Source: AB-137-C09 sp964645625 (lineage in GTDB: Bacteria; Pseudomonadota; Zetaproteobacteria; Mariprofundales; Mariprofundaceae). From it: DNA of 64,000 bases. A program made the position numbers and the translations under genes. The notes under the pieces were generated by a model. The model was not told the origin of the DNA and did no database searches. It worked only from the letters and a program-made list of their open reading frames with translations. The stretch is from NCBI GenBank assembly GCA_964645625.1, contig CAZYAI010000005.1, forward strand, positions 1-64,000, given 5' to 3'. Within the stretch, counting starts at the first letter, position 1; each line of letters begins with the position of its first letter. Positions 8,401 through 16,790 of this stretch are shown piece by piece.

Positions 8401-9516
8401 GTGAAAGGCTTGAAGAAGGGTGATGCCGTAACACTTGCCCACGTTGAAAGTTTACCCTTGCGCGAGCTTACGCATGCTTCAGTCGATGACGATACAGTAA
8501 ATGCCCAGGTTGCTGATATTTTGGCAAGTATGGATCGTGAACGTGCGCGTTTAGAATCCTTGTTTGAAGAAAAAGTAGGCAAAGTCCGTGAAGGTTCTGA
8601 ATTAAAACCTGGCGTGATTAAAGTGGTCAAGGTCTATGTTGCGGTCAAACGTAAACTGCAACCTGGTGATAAGATGGCTGGTCGTCATGGTAACAAGGGT
8701 GTTATTTCTGTCATCGTGCCAGAAGAGGACATGCCGTTTAATGAACATGGTATGCCTGTTGATATTTGCTTGAACCCCTTGGGCGTACCATCACGTATGA
8801 ATATCGGTCAGATTTTTGAGATGCATATGGGTCATGCGGCGCGTGAACTGGGTCATCGTATTGATGAAATGTTGCGTGCCAATGCCGATGCAGATGCTGT
8901 TCGTGCCTTCTTGTTAGAAATTTACCGTGAAGACAGCAAAGCGTGTGCATACATTCGTGAAGCAGGTGATGCGGCATTGATTGAGTCGGCGAAGTTACTG
9001 CGCGGTGGTGTACCTATTGCAACACCTGTGTTTGATGGTGCTAAAGAAAAAGACATTCATCGCATGCTTGAGCTGGCGGGTGTTTCTGCGACTGGTCAGT
9101 GTACCTTGTATGATGGTCGTACTGGTGAGGCCTTTGACCGTCCTGTAACCGTAGGGCAGATGTATATTTTGAAACTCCATCATTTGGTTGATGAGAAGAT
9201 TCATGCACGTTCAACTGGTCCTTACTCCTTGGTGGCGCAGCAGCCATTGGGTGGTAAAGCGCAGTTTGGTGGTCAGCGTTTTGGTGAAATGGAAGTGTGG
9301 GCATTAGAAGCTTATGGCGCGGCTTACACCTTGCAAGAAATGTTGACTGTGAAGTCGGATGATGTACAGGGACGTACTAAAATGTATGAATCGATTGTGC
9401 GTGGTGACCTATCGTTTGAAGCTGGTCTGCCAGAGTCGTTTAATGTGATGACCAAAGAGTTGAATGCTTTGGGTATTGACCTAGAAATGATTAAAAAACC
9501 GAAAGGCGAGGTGTGA
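5404..9516 (+). CDS. rpoB: RNA polymerase beta subunit
   Basis: A 1370-residue beta subunit with the expected blocks in order. The rifampicin-binding region has GSQLSQFMDQ, THKRRLSALGPGG and the following RPIETPEGPNIGL-type segment (here CPIETPEGPNIGL). Ser and His at the main resistance positions look wild type. The C-terminal part carries MAGRHGNKG and the clamp-binding GGKAQFGGQRFGEMEVWALEAYGA-like block. The rpoC start lies 4 bp after the stop, so coupling is likely. Confidence 0.99.
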   Translation: MGTQPQMEKPTAVKRVRKNFGRIEAPLDMPNLLHLQLESYREFVGVGGGSKDINNSRLETVFRSVFPIRDYGGAAELCFEGLEYSDPRYDLDEARTRDLTYALPIKVKLRLKIFDQEEEKPARRKVREERQQHVYMGEIPLMTEHGSFIINGTERAIVSQVHRSPGVFFDHDGGKTHASGKFLFKARLIPYRGSWLDLEFDAKDKIYFRIDLRRKMPAGILLKALGLTTQDILDRFYKRRTYRIQDDRFQLKLDPELMLGSRAMLPIMLDDKQLVAEGKKINRVALRKLQEAGVEWLDIPDEKMCGEVIAQTLMVGDEVLFEQNHELTTESLAALRGADIETIECLFIDMFHRGSWLADTLRLDVVQSKEEAQVEIYRMMRPGEPPTVETARALFESMFFDAGRYDLSRVGRMKLNSRLGISDADVPLDHGTLRLEDIMLTMDTFLQLRDGIGEVDDIDHLGNRRLRSVGELLENNIRIGLVRMERAIRERLTSGDVNEMMPTDLVNAKPLIASVKEFFGGSQLSQFMDQTNPLSEVTHKRRLSALGPGGLSRERAGFEVRDVHPTHYGRLCPIETPEGPNIGLINSLACFAQINEFGFIESPYRQVVNGRVTGEVNYLSAIDESGHVIAQANADVNEEGCFTADFIQCRCDGEFIMSAPEDIDYMDVSPSQVVSVSAGLVPFLEHDDANRALMGSNMQRQAVPLVRSEKPLVGTGMEAFVARDSGVSAVARRGGIVESLDASRIVIRVHEDEQVEGEPGVDIYRLFKYRRSNQNSCFNQRPTIKMGDLVNAGDIIADGPSTDLGELALGRNVTVALMPWRGYNFEDAIVISEKLVKEDVYTSIHIEEFECVARETKLGPEEITCDIPNSGEDPLRHLDESGIAFIGAEVKPGDVVVGKITPKGETQLSPEEKLLRAIFGEKASDVRDSSLRIKPGEEGVVVDVQVFTRRGDEKDERAKAIEESEIEKLYADKEEERRILEGNVQNRLQALLSGQVAVKVKGLKKGDAVTLAHVESLPLRELTHASVDDDTVNAQVADILASMDRERARLESLFEEKVGKVREGSELKPGVIKVVKVYVAVKRKLQPGDKMAGRHGNKGVISVIVPEEDMPFNEHGMPVDICLNPLGVPSRMNIGQIFEMHMGHAARELGHRIDEMLRANADADAVRAFLLEIYREDSKACAYIREAGDAALIESAKLLRGGVPIATPVFDGAKEKDIHRMLELAGVSATGQCTLYDGRTGEAFDRPVTVGQMYILKLHHLVDEKIHARSTGPYSLVAQQPLGGKAQFGGQRFGEMEVWALEAYGAAYTLQEMLTVKSDDVQGRTKMYESIVRGDLSFEAGLPESFNVMTKELNALGIDLEMIKKPKGEV

Positions 9517-9520
9517 AACC

Positions 9521-12500
9521 ATGAAGCAACTGCTTAACATGTTCCAAAAGCCCAGCAGCGTCGAAGATTTCGATGGCTTGCGGGTGGGGCTAGCTAGCCC
9601 AGAGAAAATTCGCTCTTGGTCATTCGGTGAGGTGAAGAAGCCTGAAACGATTAACTATCGTACCTTTAAGCCGGAACGTGATGGTCTGTTTTGTGCCAAG
9701 ATTTTTGGTCCTATTAAGGATTACGAGTGTCTGTGTGGTAAATACAAACGCTTGAAACATCGCGGTGTTGTGTGTGAAAAATGTGGCGTAGAGGTGATTC
9801 AGTTCAAAGTGCGCCGTGAACGTATGGCTCATATTGATCTGGCAGCACCAGTGGCACATATTTGGTACCTTAAAAGCCTGCCATCCCGCATTGGTTTGCT
9901 GCTCGATAAAACCTTGAAAGAGCTGGAGCGCGTACTCTATTTTGAGTCTTATGTGGTGCTTGACCCTGGTTTGACTAGTTTGGATCAATACCAAGTGTTG
10001 ACCGAAGATGAGTATATTGAAGCATTTGAAGCCTATGGTGAAGAATTCCGTGCAGGCATGGGCGCAGAAGCGATTCGTGAAATGTTGCAAAGCATTGACT
10101 TGGCCGAAGAGCGTCAATCACTGCGGGCGCAGATTGCAGCGACCAAGGCAGTTACACGTCTAACCAAGCTGACTAAACGTTTGCAAACCGTTGATGCAAT
10201 GCTGGAATCTGGTAACCGTCCTGAGTGGATGGTGCTGGAGGCAATTCCTGTACTGCCACCAGAAATTCGTCCTTTGGTTTCATTGGACGGTGGTCGTTTT
10301 GCGACCTCTGATTTGAATGATCTGTATCGCCGTGTTATTAACCGTAACAATCGTTTGCGTCGCTTGCTGGAGCTGAACGCACCAGAAATCATTACCCGCA
10401 ATGAAAAACGCATGCTGCAAGAGTCTGTGGATGCATTGTTTGATAATGATCGCCGCTCTAAGCCGATTACAGGTAATAACCGTCGTCAGTTGAAGTCTTT
10501 GTCCGATGTGATTAAGGGTAAACAGGGGCGTTTCCGCCAGAACTTGTTGGGTAAACGTGTTGACTACTCTGGTCGTTCGGTGATTGTGGTTGGTCCTGAA
10601 TTGAAGCTGCATCAATGTGGTTTGCCAAAGAAAATGGCACTGGAATTGTTCCGTCCGTTTATCTACCACAAGCTGGAGCTGCGAGGTTTGGCTTCCACGA
10701 TTAAGGCTGCGAAACGTTTGGTCGAGCAAGAGATCCCTGAAGTTTGGGATATTTTGGCCGAAGTGATTCACCAGCACCCTGTGATGCTTAACCGTGCGCC
10801 TACGTTGCATCGCCTTGGTATTCAGGCATTTGAACCGATTTTGATCGAAGGTAAAGCCATTCAGCTACATCCGTTGGTTTGTACCGCCTTCAATGCTGAC
10901 TTTGATGGCGACCAAATGGCTGTGCATGTACCGTTGTCGATTGAAGCGCAAACAGAAGCACGTTCCTTGATGATGGCATCGAATAATGTGTTGTCACCAG
11001 CTACGGGTAAGCCTGTGATCGTCCCAACCCAAGATATGGTTTTGGGCTTGTATTACTTAACCCGTGATAAACCGTTTGAGAAGGGTGAGGGCATGTTGTT
11101 CTCTTCCCCTGATGAGGTAGTGCGTGCTTATGATGCTGGTGTGGTAGCGATTCATACACGTATCGTCTGTCGTATTCGTGGCGTTCGTGAAAACACTACT
11201 GTTGGTCGTGCTATTTTATCTACCGTATTGCCGAAAGAACTTTCTTTTGAGCTGATCAACCGAGTATTGGTGAAGAAACAAGTCGGTAACTTGATTGAAG
11301 AGTGCTTCCGTCTTGCAGGCAACAAAGAAACGGTATTGTTGGCCGACCGTATTAAGGTACTGGGCTATACCTATGCTACCCGTTCTGGTGCTTCCTTCTG
11401 CTTGAATGATGTGATTATTCCTGATGAGAAATACCGTTTGGTCAGTGCTACAGAAGATGAAGTAAAAGATGTGCATCAGCAGTATCGTGATGGTTTGATT
11501 ACCGCTGATGAACGTTACAATAAAGTGGTCGATTTGTGGACGCATGCTTCTGAAAAAGTGGCTTCTGCGATGATGGACAACTTATCCAGTGAAGAACTAA
11601 GCAGTAGCGATGGTTCGCAAACAGAGACCACACCGACCTTTAACTCGGTGTTTATGATGGCTGACTCTGGTGCGCGTGGTTCTGCACAGCAGATTCGTCA
11701 GCTCGCTGGTATGCGTGGCTTGATGGCTAAACCAGATGGCTCGATTATTGAAACGCCGATTACTGCGAACTTCCGTGAAGGTTTGACGGTATTACAATAC
11801 TTTATTTCTACGCATGGTGCGCGTAAGGGTTTGGCGGATACTGCGTTGAAAACAGCGAACTCGGGTTATTTGACCCGTCGTTTGGTGGATGTGGCACAAG
11901 ATGCTGTGGTTAATATTCAGGATTGCGGCACTTCACAAGGTATTACGATGTCAGCCCTGCTGGACAGTGGCGAAGTGATTGAACCATTGGCCGAACGTGT
12001 GTTGGGTCGGGTGTTGCTAGAAACCTTGATCGATCCTGTGAGCGGTGAAGAAATCGCCAGCGCGGGTACGATGGTTAATGAAACGCTGGCCGAGAAGATT
12101 GAAGAAGCGGATATCGAAAGTGTACGTATTCGTTCAGTGTTAACCTGTGAAGCTGCAGAAGGTGTGTGTGCGACATGTTATGGTCGCGATTTGGCTCATG
12201 GCACGCCAGTTTCTCTTGGTGAGGCAGTGGGTGTAATTGCGGCTCAGTCGATTGGTGAGCCTGGTACTCAGTTGACCATGCGTACCTTCCATGTTGGTGG
12301 TACAGCTTCCCGTTCGGCGGAACAGGCTTCGGTTGAATCCCGTGTCAAAGGCACGATTCAGTTGTTGCATGATGTGGTCGTGCAAGATACTCAGGGTGCT
12401 GATATTGTGATTAACCGCCATACTGAATTGCTTGTGCTTGATAGTATGAAGAAAGAGGCGGAACGTCATCGTATTCCTTATGGTGCGCGTTTGCGTGTGG

Positions 12501-13645
12501 CTGATGGTGATGAAGTGAAGGCTGGTCAGTTATTGGCTGACTGGGATCCTTATACCATGCCATTGATTGCTGAGGTAGGTGGTCAACTTCGCTTTGAAGA
12601 CTTAGAAGATGGACGTACTGTACGTGACCAAGTCGATGAAGTGACTGGTTTGTCTAACCGGGTGATTATGCAATTTACCGAAAGTCGCACGACGGTGTTG
12701 CGTCCTCAGGTGCATATTGTTGACCCTGCTAATCCAGAAGGTGACCCTATTGTGATTCCTCGTACAGGTGTTGCAGCGCGTTACTTCTTGACCCCTGGTG
12801 CGATTTTGAACGTGACCGCAGGTGCAGAAATCAAAGCTGGCGATGTGTTGGCTCGATTGCCGCGTGAAACCTCTAAAACCAAGGATATTACGGGTGGTTT
12901 GCCACGCGTGGTTGAGTTGTTTGAGGCACGTAAGCCTAAAAACTTAGCGTTTATTGCTGGTGCTAATGGTTCTATTACCTTTGGTAAAGATATTCGTGGT
13001 AAACAGCGTATTTACATCAATCCTGATGATGGCAGTGATGAAATTGAATACCAAATTCCTAAAGGTAGTCATTTGATTGTGCAAGAAGGCGATCATGTTC
13101 GCCGTGGTGAGCGTTTGATGGAAGGTTCACCTGCACCGCAGGATATTTTGAAGGTCTTGGGTGTTGAAGCCTTGGCTAATTACCTGACTAACGAGGTGCA
13201 AGAGGTTTATCGTCTTCAGGGTGTGAAGATTAATGATAAGCATATTGAAACGATTGTACGTCAGATGATGCGTAAAGTGTTGGTGGTTGATCCAGGAGCA
13301 AGTAACTATGTTGCTGGCGAACAGGTTGAACGCAAACGTTTGCTGGCTGTGAATACTACTTTGGAAGCAGAAGGGAAACCGCCAGCGCGCTGGGAACCTG
13401 TGTTGTTGGGCATTACCAAGGCAGCATTGAATACAGAGTCCTTTATTTCTGCGGCCTCTTTCCAAGAAACGACGCGTGTGATTACCGAAGCAGCGTTGGC
13501 TGGTAAGGTTGATTGGCTGACAGGACTAAAAGAAAATGTCATCATTGGGCGCTTGTTGCCAGCAGGCACGGGTTTTGCACTTCGTCAGCAAACGGCACAG
13601 CGCGAACTTGCTGCCGAAGCAGATGATTCGTCGGCTGCTGAGTAA
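9521..13645 (+). CDS. rpoC: RNA polymerase beta' subunit
   Basis: A 1374-residue beta' subunit. The N-terminal zinc site is CLCGKYKR...CEKCG, the catalytic Mg loop is NADFDGDQM, the bridge helix/trigger loop region includes ADSGARGS and TPITANFREGL, and the second zinc cluster is CEAAEGVCATCYG. No insertion or break is visible. It forms the catalytic core with RpoB. No strong terminator follows directly; a small lipoprotein gene starts 39 bp later. Confidence 0.99.
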   Translation: MKQLLNMFQKPSSVEDFDGLRVGLASPEKIRSWSFGEVKKPETINYRTFKPERDGLFCAKIFGPIKDYECLCGKYKRLKHRGVVCEKCGVEVIQFKVRRERMAHIDLAAPVAHIWYLKSLPSRIGLLLDKTLKELERVLYFESYVVLDPGLTSLDQYQVLTEDEYIEAFEAYGEEFRAGMGAEAIREMLQSIDLAEERQSLRAQIAATKAVTRLTKLTKRLQTVDAMLESGNRPEWMVLEAIPVLPPEIRPLVSLDGGRFATSDLNDLYRRVINRNNRLRRLLELNAPEIITRNEKRMLQESVDALFDNDRRSKPITGNNRRQLKSLSDVIKGKQGRFRQNLLGKRVDYSGRSVIVVGPELKLHQCGLPKKMALELFRPFIYHKLELRGLASTIKAAKRLVEQEIPEVWDILAEVIHQHPVMLNRAPTLHRLGIQAFEPILIEGKAIQLHPLVCTAFNADFDGDQMAVHVPLSIEAQTEARSLMMASNNVLSPATGKPVIVPTQDMVLGLYYLTRDKPFEKGEGMLFSSPDEVVRAYDAGVVAIHTRIVCRIRGVRENTTVGRAILSTVLPKELSFELINRVLVKKQVGNLIEECFRLAGNKETVLLADRIKVLGYTYATRSGASFCLNDVIIPDEKYRLVSATEDEVKDVHQQYRDGLITADERYNKVVDLWTHASEKVASAMMDNLSSEELSSSDGSQTETTPTFNSVFMMADSGARGSAQQIRQLAGMRGLMAKPDGSIIETPITANFREGLTVLQYFISTHGARKGLADTALKTANSGYLTRRLVDVAQDAVVNIQDCGTSQGITMSALLDSGEVIEPLAERVLGRVLLETLIDPVSGEEIASAGTMVNETLAEKIEEADIESVRIRSVLTCEAAEGVCATCYGRDLAHGTPVSLGEAVGVIAAQSIGEPGTQLTMRTFHVGGTASRSAEQASVESRVKGTIQLLHDVVVQDTQGADIVINRHTELLVLDSMKKEAERHRIPYGARLRVADGDEVKAGQLLADWDPYTMPLIAEVGGQLRFEDLEDGRTVRDQVDEVTGLSNRVIMQFTESRTTVLRPQVHIVDPANPEGDPIVIPRTGVAARYFLTPGAILNVTAGAEIKAGDVLARLPRETSKTKDITGGLPRVVELFEARKPKNLAFIAGANGSITFGKDIRGKQRIYINPDDGSDEIEYQIPKGSHLIVQEGDHVRRGERLMEGSPAPQDILKVLGVEALANYLTNEVQEVYRLQGVKINDKHIETIVRQMMRKVLVVDPGASNYVAGEQVERKRLLAVNTTLEAEGKPPARWEPVLLGITKAALNTESFISAASFQETTRVITEAALAGKVDWLTGLKENVIIGRLLPAGTGFALRQQTAQRELAAEADDSSAAE

Positions 13646-13684
13646 CGCAAATAGGGTGGATAACCAAGGAAGGGGGATTGATTG

Positions 13685-14062
13685 ATGAAGTATGTATTGG
13701 CACTTTGTATGATGTTGGGGCTGGCTGCATGTCAGGATTCTGAAATTCATGCACCAGCACAGCATCCACAGGCTAATAGTGCAGCACCAGAAGCTGCGCC
13801 AGCACCAGAAGCTGCGCCAGCACCAGAAGCTGTACCAGCACCAGAAGCTGTACCAGCGCCAGAGGCTGTACCAGCGCCAGAAGCTGCGCCAGCGCCAGAA
13901 GCTGTACCAGCACCAGAAGCTGTACCAGCACCAGAAGCTGCTGCAAACGCTGCTGTTGAAGCAGGTAAAAAGGCTGCTGCTGGAGCAATGGATAAAGTCG
14001 CTGAAACTGCACCTCAGGCTAGTGATGTTGTGAATGCTGAGCTTGGCGGTGGTGCGCACTAA
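13685..14062 (+). CDS. Small lipoprotein with Pro-Ala-Glu hexapeptide repeats
   Basis: Product not recognised. The 125-residue protein has a short lipoprotein signal ending in LAAC (Cys16). Then come nine PEA-centred units of six residues (A/V-P-A-P-E-A; about residues 35-86), followed by an Ala/Lys-rich helical tail (AVEAGKKAAAGAMDKVAE). The repeat is likely an extended, flexible linker from the membrane anchor across the periplasm. The ATG at 13685 follows GGAAGGGGG. It lies 39 bp after rpoC but has no clear functional link to it. Confidence 0.75.
   Translation: MKYVLALCMMLGLAACQDSEIHAPAQHPQANSAAPEAAPAPEAAPAPEAVPAPEAVPAPEAVPAPEAAPAPEAVPAPEAVPAPEAAANAAVEAGKKAAAGAMDKVAETAPQASDVVNAELGGGAH
13787..13942 (+). 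repeat. 18-bp in-frame tandem repeat, about 8.7 units
   Basis: Units begin ccagaagctg every 18 bp from 13787 to 13931, with variable last codons (gcgcca or gtacca, agcacc or agcgcc). Unit number could change by slippage without breaking the reading frame. Confidence 0.95.
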
Positions 14063-14108
14063 TTCCTCATCGTTGATGAAGGTGGTTTTGTGATCCTTTA
14101 ACGGTCAC

Positions 14109-14162
14109 GGCATTGTGATATTCCGCGTTATGAAACAGCATTGCGCGGCATATCATAACGCC
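14109..14162. other. Strong hairpin after the lipoprotein gene
   Basis: Arms GGCATTGTGATATTCCGCG (14109-14127) and CGCGGCATATCATAACGCC (14144-14162) pair with only two mismatches around a 16-nt loop. There is no T-run, so it is either a transcript-stabilising hairpin or a palindromic repeat. Confidence 0.6.
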
Positions 14163-14265
14163 ATGCAGGTTTATTATGAGGATCAGAAGACCATATTAGT
14201 GCAGAGAATGTTGGAAAATTCGTCAGTGTGCTCTAGACTGCGGCGGTCGGGTACGCTGACGAACG

Positions 14266-14292
14266 ATCTAACCCTTTGGTTGGATGTTTTTT
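14266..14292 (+). terminator. Intrinsic terminator upstream of tRNA-Leu
   Basis: Stem ATCTAACC-cttt-GGTTGGAT followed by gTTTTTT. It probably ends transcripts from the rpoBC/lipoprotein unit before tRNA-Leu. Confidence 0.72.
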
Positions 14293-14312
14293 AACGGTTT
14301 TACCGTGATTAT

Positions 14313-14396
<84 letters not shown>

Positions 14397-14424
14397 GTTG
14401 TAGGGCATGGTTACGCTTTGTAGT

Positions 14425-14530
14425 GTTAACATGGAGTATGTGACCCACACAATAAAACGAGCGTGGCTTTTTGACGCGCTGTGCGACCATGTTCCATAGC
14501 ACGGGGTGGCAAAATGCCATACCCGTTAGC
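14425..14530 (+). repeat. R1 dispersed element, copy A (upstream of tig)
   Basis: Begins gttaacatgg and ends aaaatgccatacccgttagc. It shares with the other R1 copies the blocks cccacaca, aacgagcgtggc, TTTTTgacgcgctgtgcgac, ccatgttccatag and ggggtggcaaaa. The outer arm gcgtggcttttt pairs with aaaatgccat, and the inner arms CTGTGC/GCACGG and catg/catag also pair. It is in the same orientation as tig, and an intrinsic terminator follows at 14546. Confidence 0.8.
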
Positions 14531-14545
14531 TTGATGCCCATGATT

Positions 14546-14578
14546 ACCGCTTGTGTCCTTGGATGCAGGCGGTTTTTC
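14546..14578 (+). terminator. Intrinsic terminator after R1 copy A
   Basis: Stem ACCGCTTG (14546-14553) pairs with CAGGCGGT (14566-14573), followed by TTTTCT. It lies between R1-A and tig, and may end the tRNA-Leu transcript or work as an attenuator of tig. Confidence 0.72.
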
Positions 14579-14686
14579 TATTTATTGGTATTGCCTTTGT
14601 CTAAGAACTTGCCTGAGTGTGGGTGGCTTTAAAGAAACTGGCTGTCGCCTGAATTATTACATTCAATGATTGAATGGGAGTAGTGC

Positions 14687-16048
14687 ATGATTAAAACTGA
14701 AGTAAATAAGCTTTCTGACAACGAACATCGTATTGATGTTCATTTGCCACAGAGTGAATACACACGGTTGTATGAAGATAACCTGAAAAAGTTGATGGGG
14801 CAAAATATTCGCCTGCCAGGCTTTCGCCCAGGTAAAGTTCCTCGTCATGTCATCGCGAAAAAATTCGCGGGTAACCTTCATCAGGATACGATCTCTGCCT
14901 TGGTGCAAGCGCATTATGGCTCAGCATTGGATGAATCTGGATTGCAACCTGCTGTTCAGCCAATGATTGACTTGCCAGAAACACAACCAGAAGACGGCTT
15001 TACCTTTAATCTTGTGGTAACGACTTGGCCTGAGATTGCCCTTTCACCACTGGCTGATTTGGCTGTAGAAAAGTGGGATGTAACGGTTGATGATGCAGAT
15101 ATTGATGGTGTGATTAACCGCTTGATGGAATCACAGTTCCGTTATGAGGCTGCGGATAAAGCGGTGGAAGATGGCGATAAAGTCTGTATGGACTACATCG
15201 GTTATATTGGTAATGAAGCCTTTGATGGCGGCAGCGCAGAAAATGCTGAATTGGTGATTGGTTCAGGTGCTTATATTCCAGGTTTTGAAGAGCAGTTGAT
15301 GGGCGCGCAAGCAGGCCAGCATGTGCAGGTTGCTGTTGACTTCCCAGTGAACTATCAAGCTGAAGCTTTGGCTGGTCAGTCCGCACGCTTTGAGGTCGAT
15401 GTTAAAACGGTGATGAAGGGAACGCCATGTGCCTCTGTCGATGATTTGGCAGTGCTGTTGGGCTTTGCTGATGAGGCAGCGTTGCGTGAAGATGCGCGTA
15501 CTAACCTTGCGCGTGAAGCGGCTAAAGCGACCTTAGAGAAAACACGTGAGTCAGTGGATGAAGCTTTGTTGGCAGCCAATAGCGTTGAGGTTCCTGCACG
15601 TATTGTGCAAGCGCATGTGCAACAGGGTGTGAAACGTTATGAGGAGCGTCGTCAGCAAGAGGGTGGCGCGCCGTTGAGTGATGAAGAGCAAATGCGCTTT
15701 ATGACGTATGGTTATGCTGTGGAAAATAAGAAGTTACAGGCTTCTATTATCATGCAAGCCATTCGTGAGCAGGCTGAGTTGACGGTGAGCGATGAGGATG
15801 TGGATGCTGAACTGGAACAGATGGCATTGCAGTACCCAGAAAATCAACGTGAAGCATACGTTCAATGGATGAAGAGTAACGAAGAAAACCGTAATGGCAT
15901 CGAGTCTGCGGTACTTGAACGTAAGTGCGTGGACTATGTGTTAGGTCAAGCTAATGTTACGACTGTTGTGAAGACGATTACCGAGTTGCAGGAAGAGCTT
16001 GATGCAGCAGCAGAAGCTGCTGGTGAAGCGACAAGCGACGAAGCGTAA
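14687..16048 (+). CDS. tig: Trigger factor, ribosome-associated chaperone
   Basis: A 453-residue trigger factor. The N-terminal ribosome-binding domain carries the GFRPGKVP signature loop (about residues 45-52). The PPIase (FKBP-like) domain follows at about 150-245 (DGDKVCMDYIGYIG, FDGGSAEN, IPGFEEQLMGAQAGQ). The C-terminal helical arms form the chaperone cradle. It heads the tig-clpP-clpX-lon group, a common order that pairs folding with quality control. Its leader holds tRNA-Leu, R1 copy A and a terminator. Confidence 0.98.
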   Translation: MIKTEVNKLSDNEHRIDVHLPQSEYTRLYEDNLKKLMGQNIRLPGFRPGKVPRHVIAKKFAGNLHQDTISALVQAHYGSALDESGLQPAVQPMIDLPETQPEDGFTFNLVVTTWPEIALSPLADLAVEKWDVTVDDADIDGVINRLMESQFRYEAADKAVEDGDKVCMDYIGYIGNEAFDGGSAENAELVIGSGAYIPGFEEQLMGAQAGQHVQVAVDFPVNYQAEALAGQSARFEVDVKTVMKGTPCASVDDLAVLLGFADEAALREDARTNLAREAAKATLEKTRESVDEALLAANSVEVPARIVQAHVQQGVKRYEERRQQEGGAPLSDEEQMRFMTYGYAVENKKLQASIIMQAIREQAELTVSDEDVDAELEQMALQYPENQREAYVQWMKSNEENRNGIESAVLERKCVDYVLGQANVTTVVKTITELQEELDAAAEAAGEATSDEA

Positions 16049-16135
16049 TTTTTATCCCCTCACGTCCTGGCTTGAATGATTTGAGTCAGTGCGCGAGGGG
16101 AAACCCCCATTGATATGTACAAAGAGGACTGAACG

Positions 16136-16735
16136 ATGAATCTGGTTCCTATGGTGATTGAGCAGACACCGCGTGGTGAACGTTCTTATGATATTTATTC
16201 GCGCTTGCTCAAAGAGCGTATCATTTTCCTCAGTGGTGAGGTGAACGATCACATGGCCGATTTGATTACGGCACAGTTGTTGTTCCTGGAAGCTGAAGGT
16301 TCAGATAAAGATATTTATATGTACATCAACAGCCCTGGTGGTGTGGTTACTTCGGGGATGGCGATTTACGATACCATGCAATACATTGCTTGTGACGTTT
16401 CTACACTGTGCATCGGTCAAGCGGCGAGTATGGGTGCTCATTTGCTGGCTTCTGGTGCGCCTGGTAAGCGTTTCGCTTTGCCAAATGCGCGGGTGATGAT
16501 TCATCAGCCGCTGGGTGGCTTCCAAGGGCAGGCTACGGATATTGAAATCCACGCACGTCAAATTATTCAATTAAAGAATCATTTGAATGCGATGTTGGCT
16601 TCTCATACGGGGCAACCGTTGGAGAAGGTGCAAGACGATGTGGAACGCGACTACTTTTTGACAGCCGAAGAGGCCTGCGCTTATGGTATTATTGATCAAG
16701 TGTTGCATTCACGCGCGGAATTGAAAAGTAAATAA
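16136..16735 (+). CDS. clpP: ATP-dependent Clp protease proteolytic subunit
   Basis: A 199-residue ClpP. The catalytic Ser98 lies in GQAASMGA and His123 in MIHQPLGG; the Asp lies further on, near VERDYF. The N-terminus VPMVIEQTPRGERSYDIYSR is typical of mature ClpP, so the propeptide is very short. It assembles as a tetradecamer with ClpX, encoded 55 bp downstream. An aagaggact ribosome binding site precedes the ATG. Confidence 0.99.
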   Translation: MNLVPMVIEQTPRGERSYDIYSRLLKERIIFLSGEVNDHMADLITAQLLFLEAEGSDKDIYMYINSPGGVVTSGMAIYDTMQYIACDVSTLCIGQAASMGAHLLASGAPGKRFALPNARVMIHQPLGGFQGQATDIEIHARQIIQLKNHLNAMLASHTGQPLEKVQDDVERDYFLTAEEACAYGIIDQVLHSRAELKSK

Positions 16736-16790
16736 GTATCGCGGCTTAAGCTTCACAAGCGATGGAATCTGATAATGAATGGAGTTGGCG

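Noticed and set aside
13526..14059. Minus-strand open frame rich in Trp/Cys across the lipoprotein repeats
   Set aside because: Low-complexity product of the 18-bp tandem repeat read backwards.
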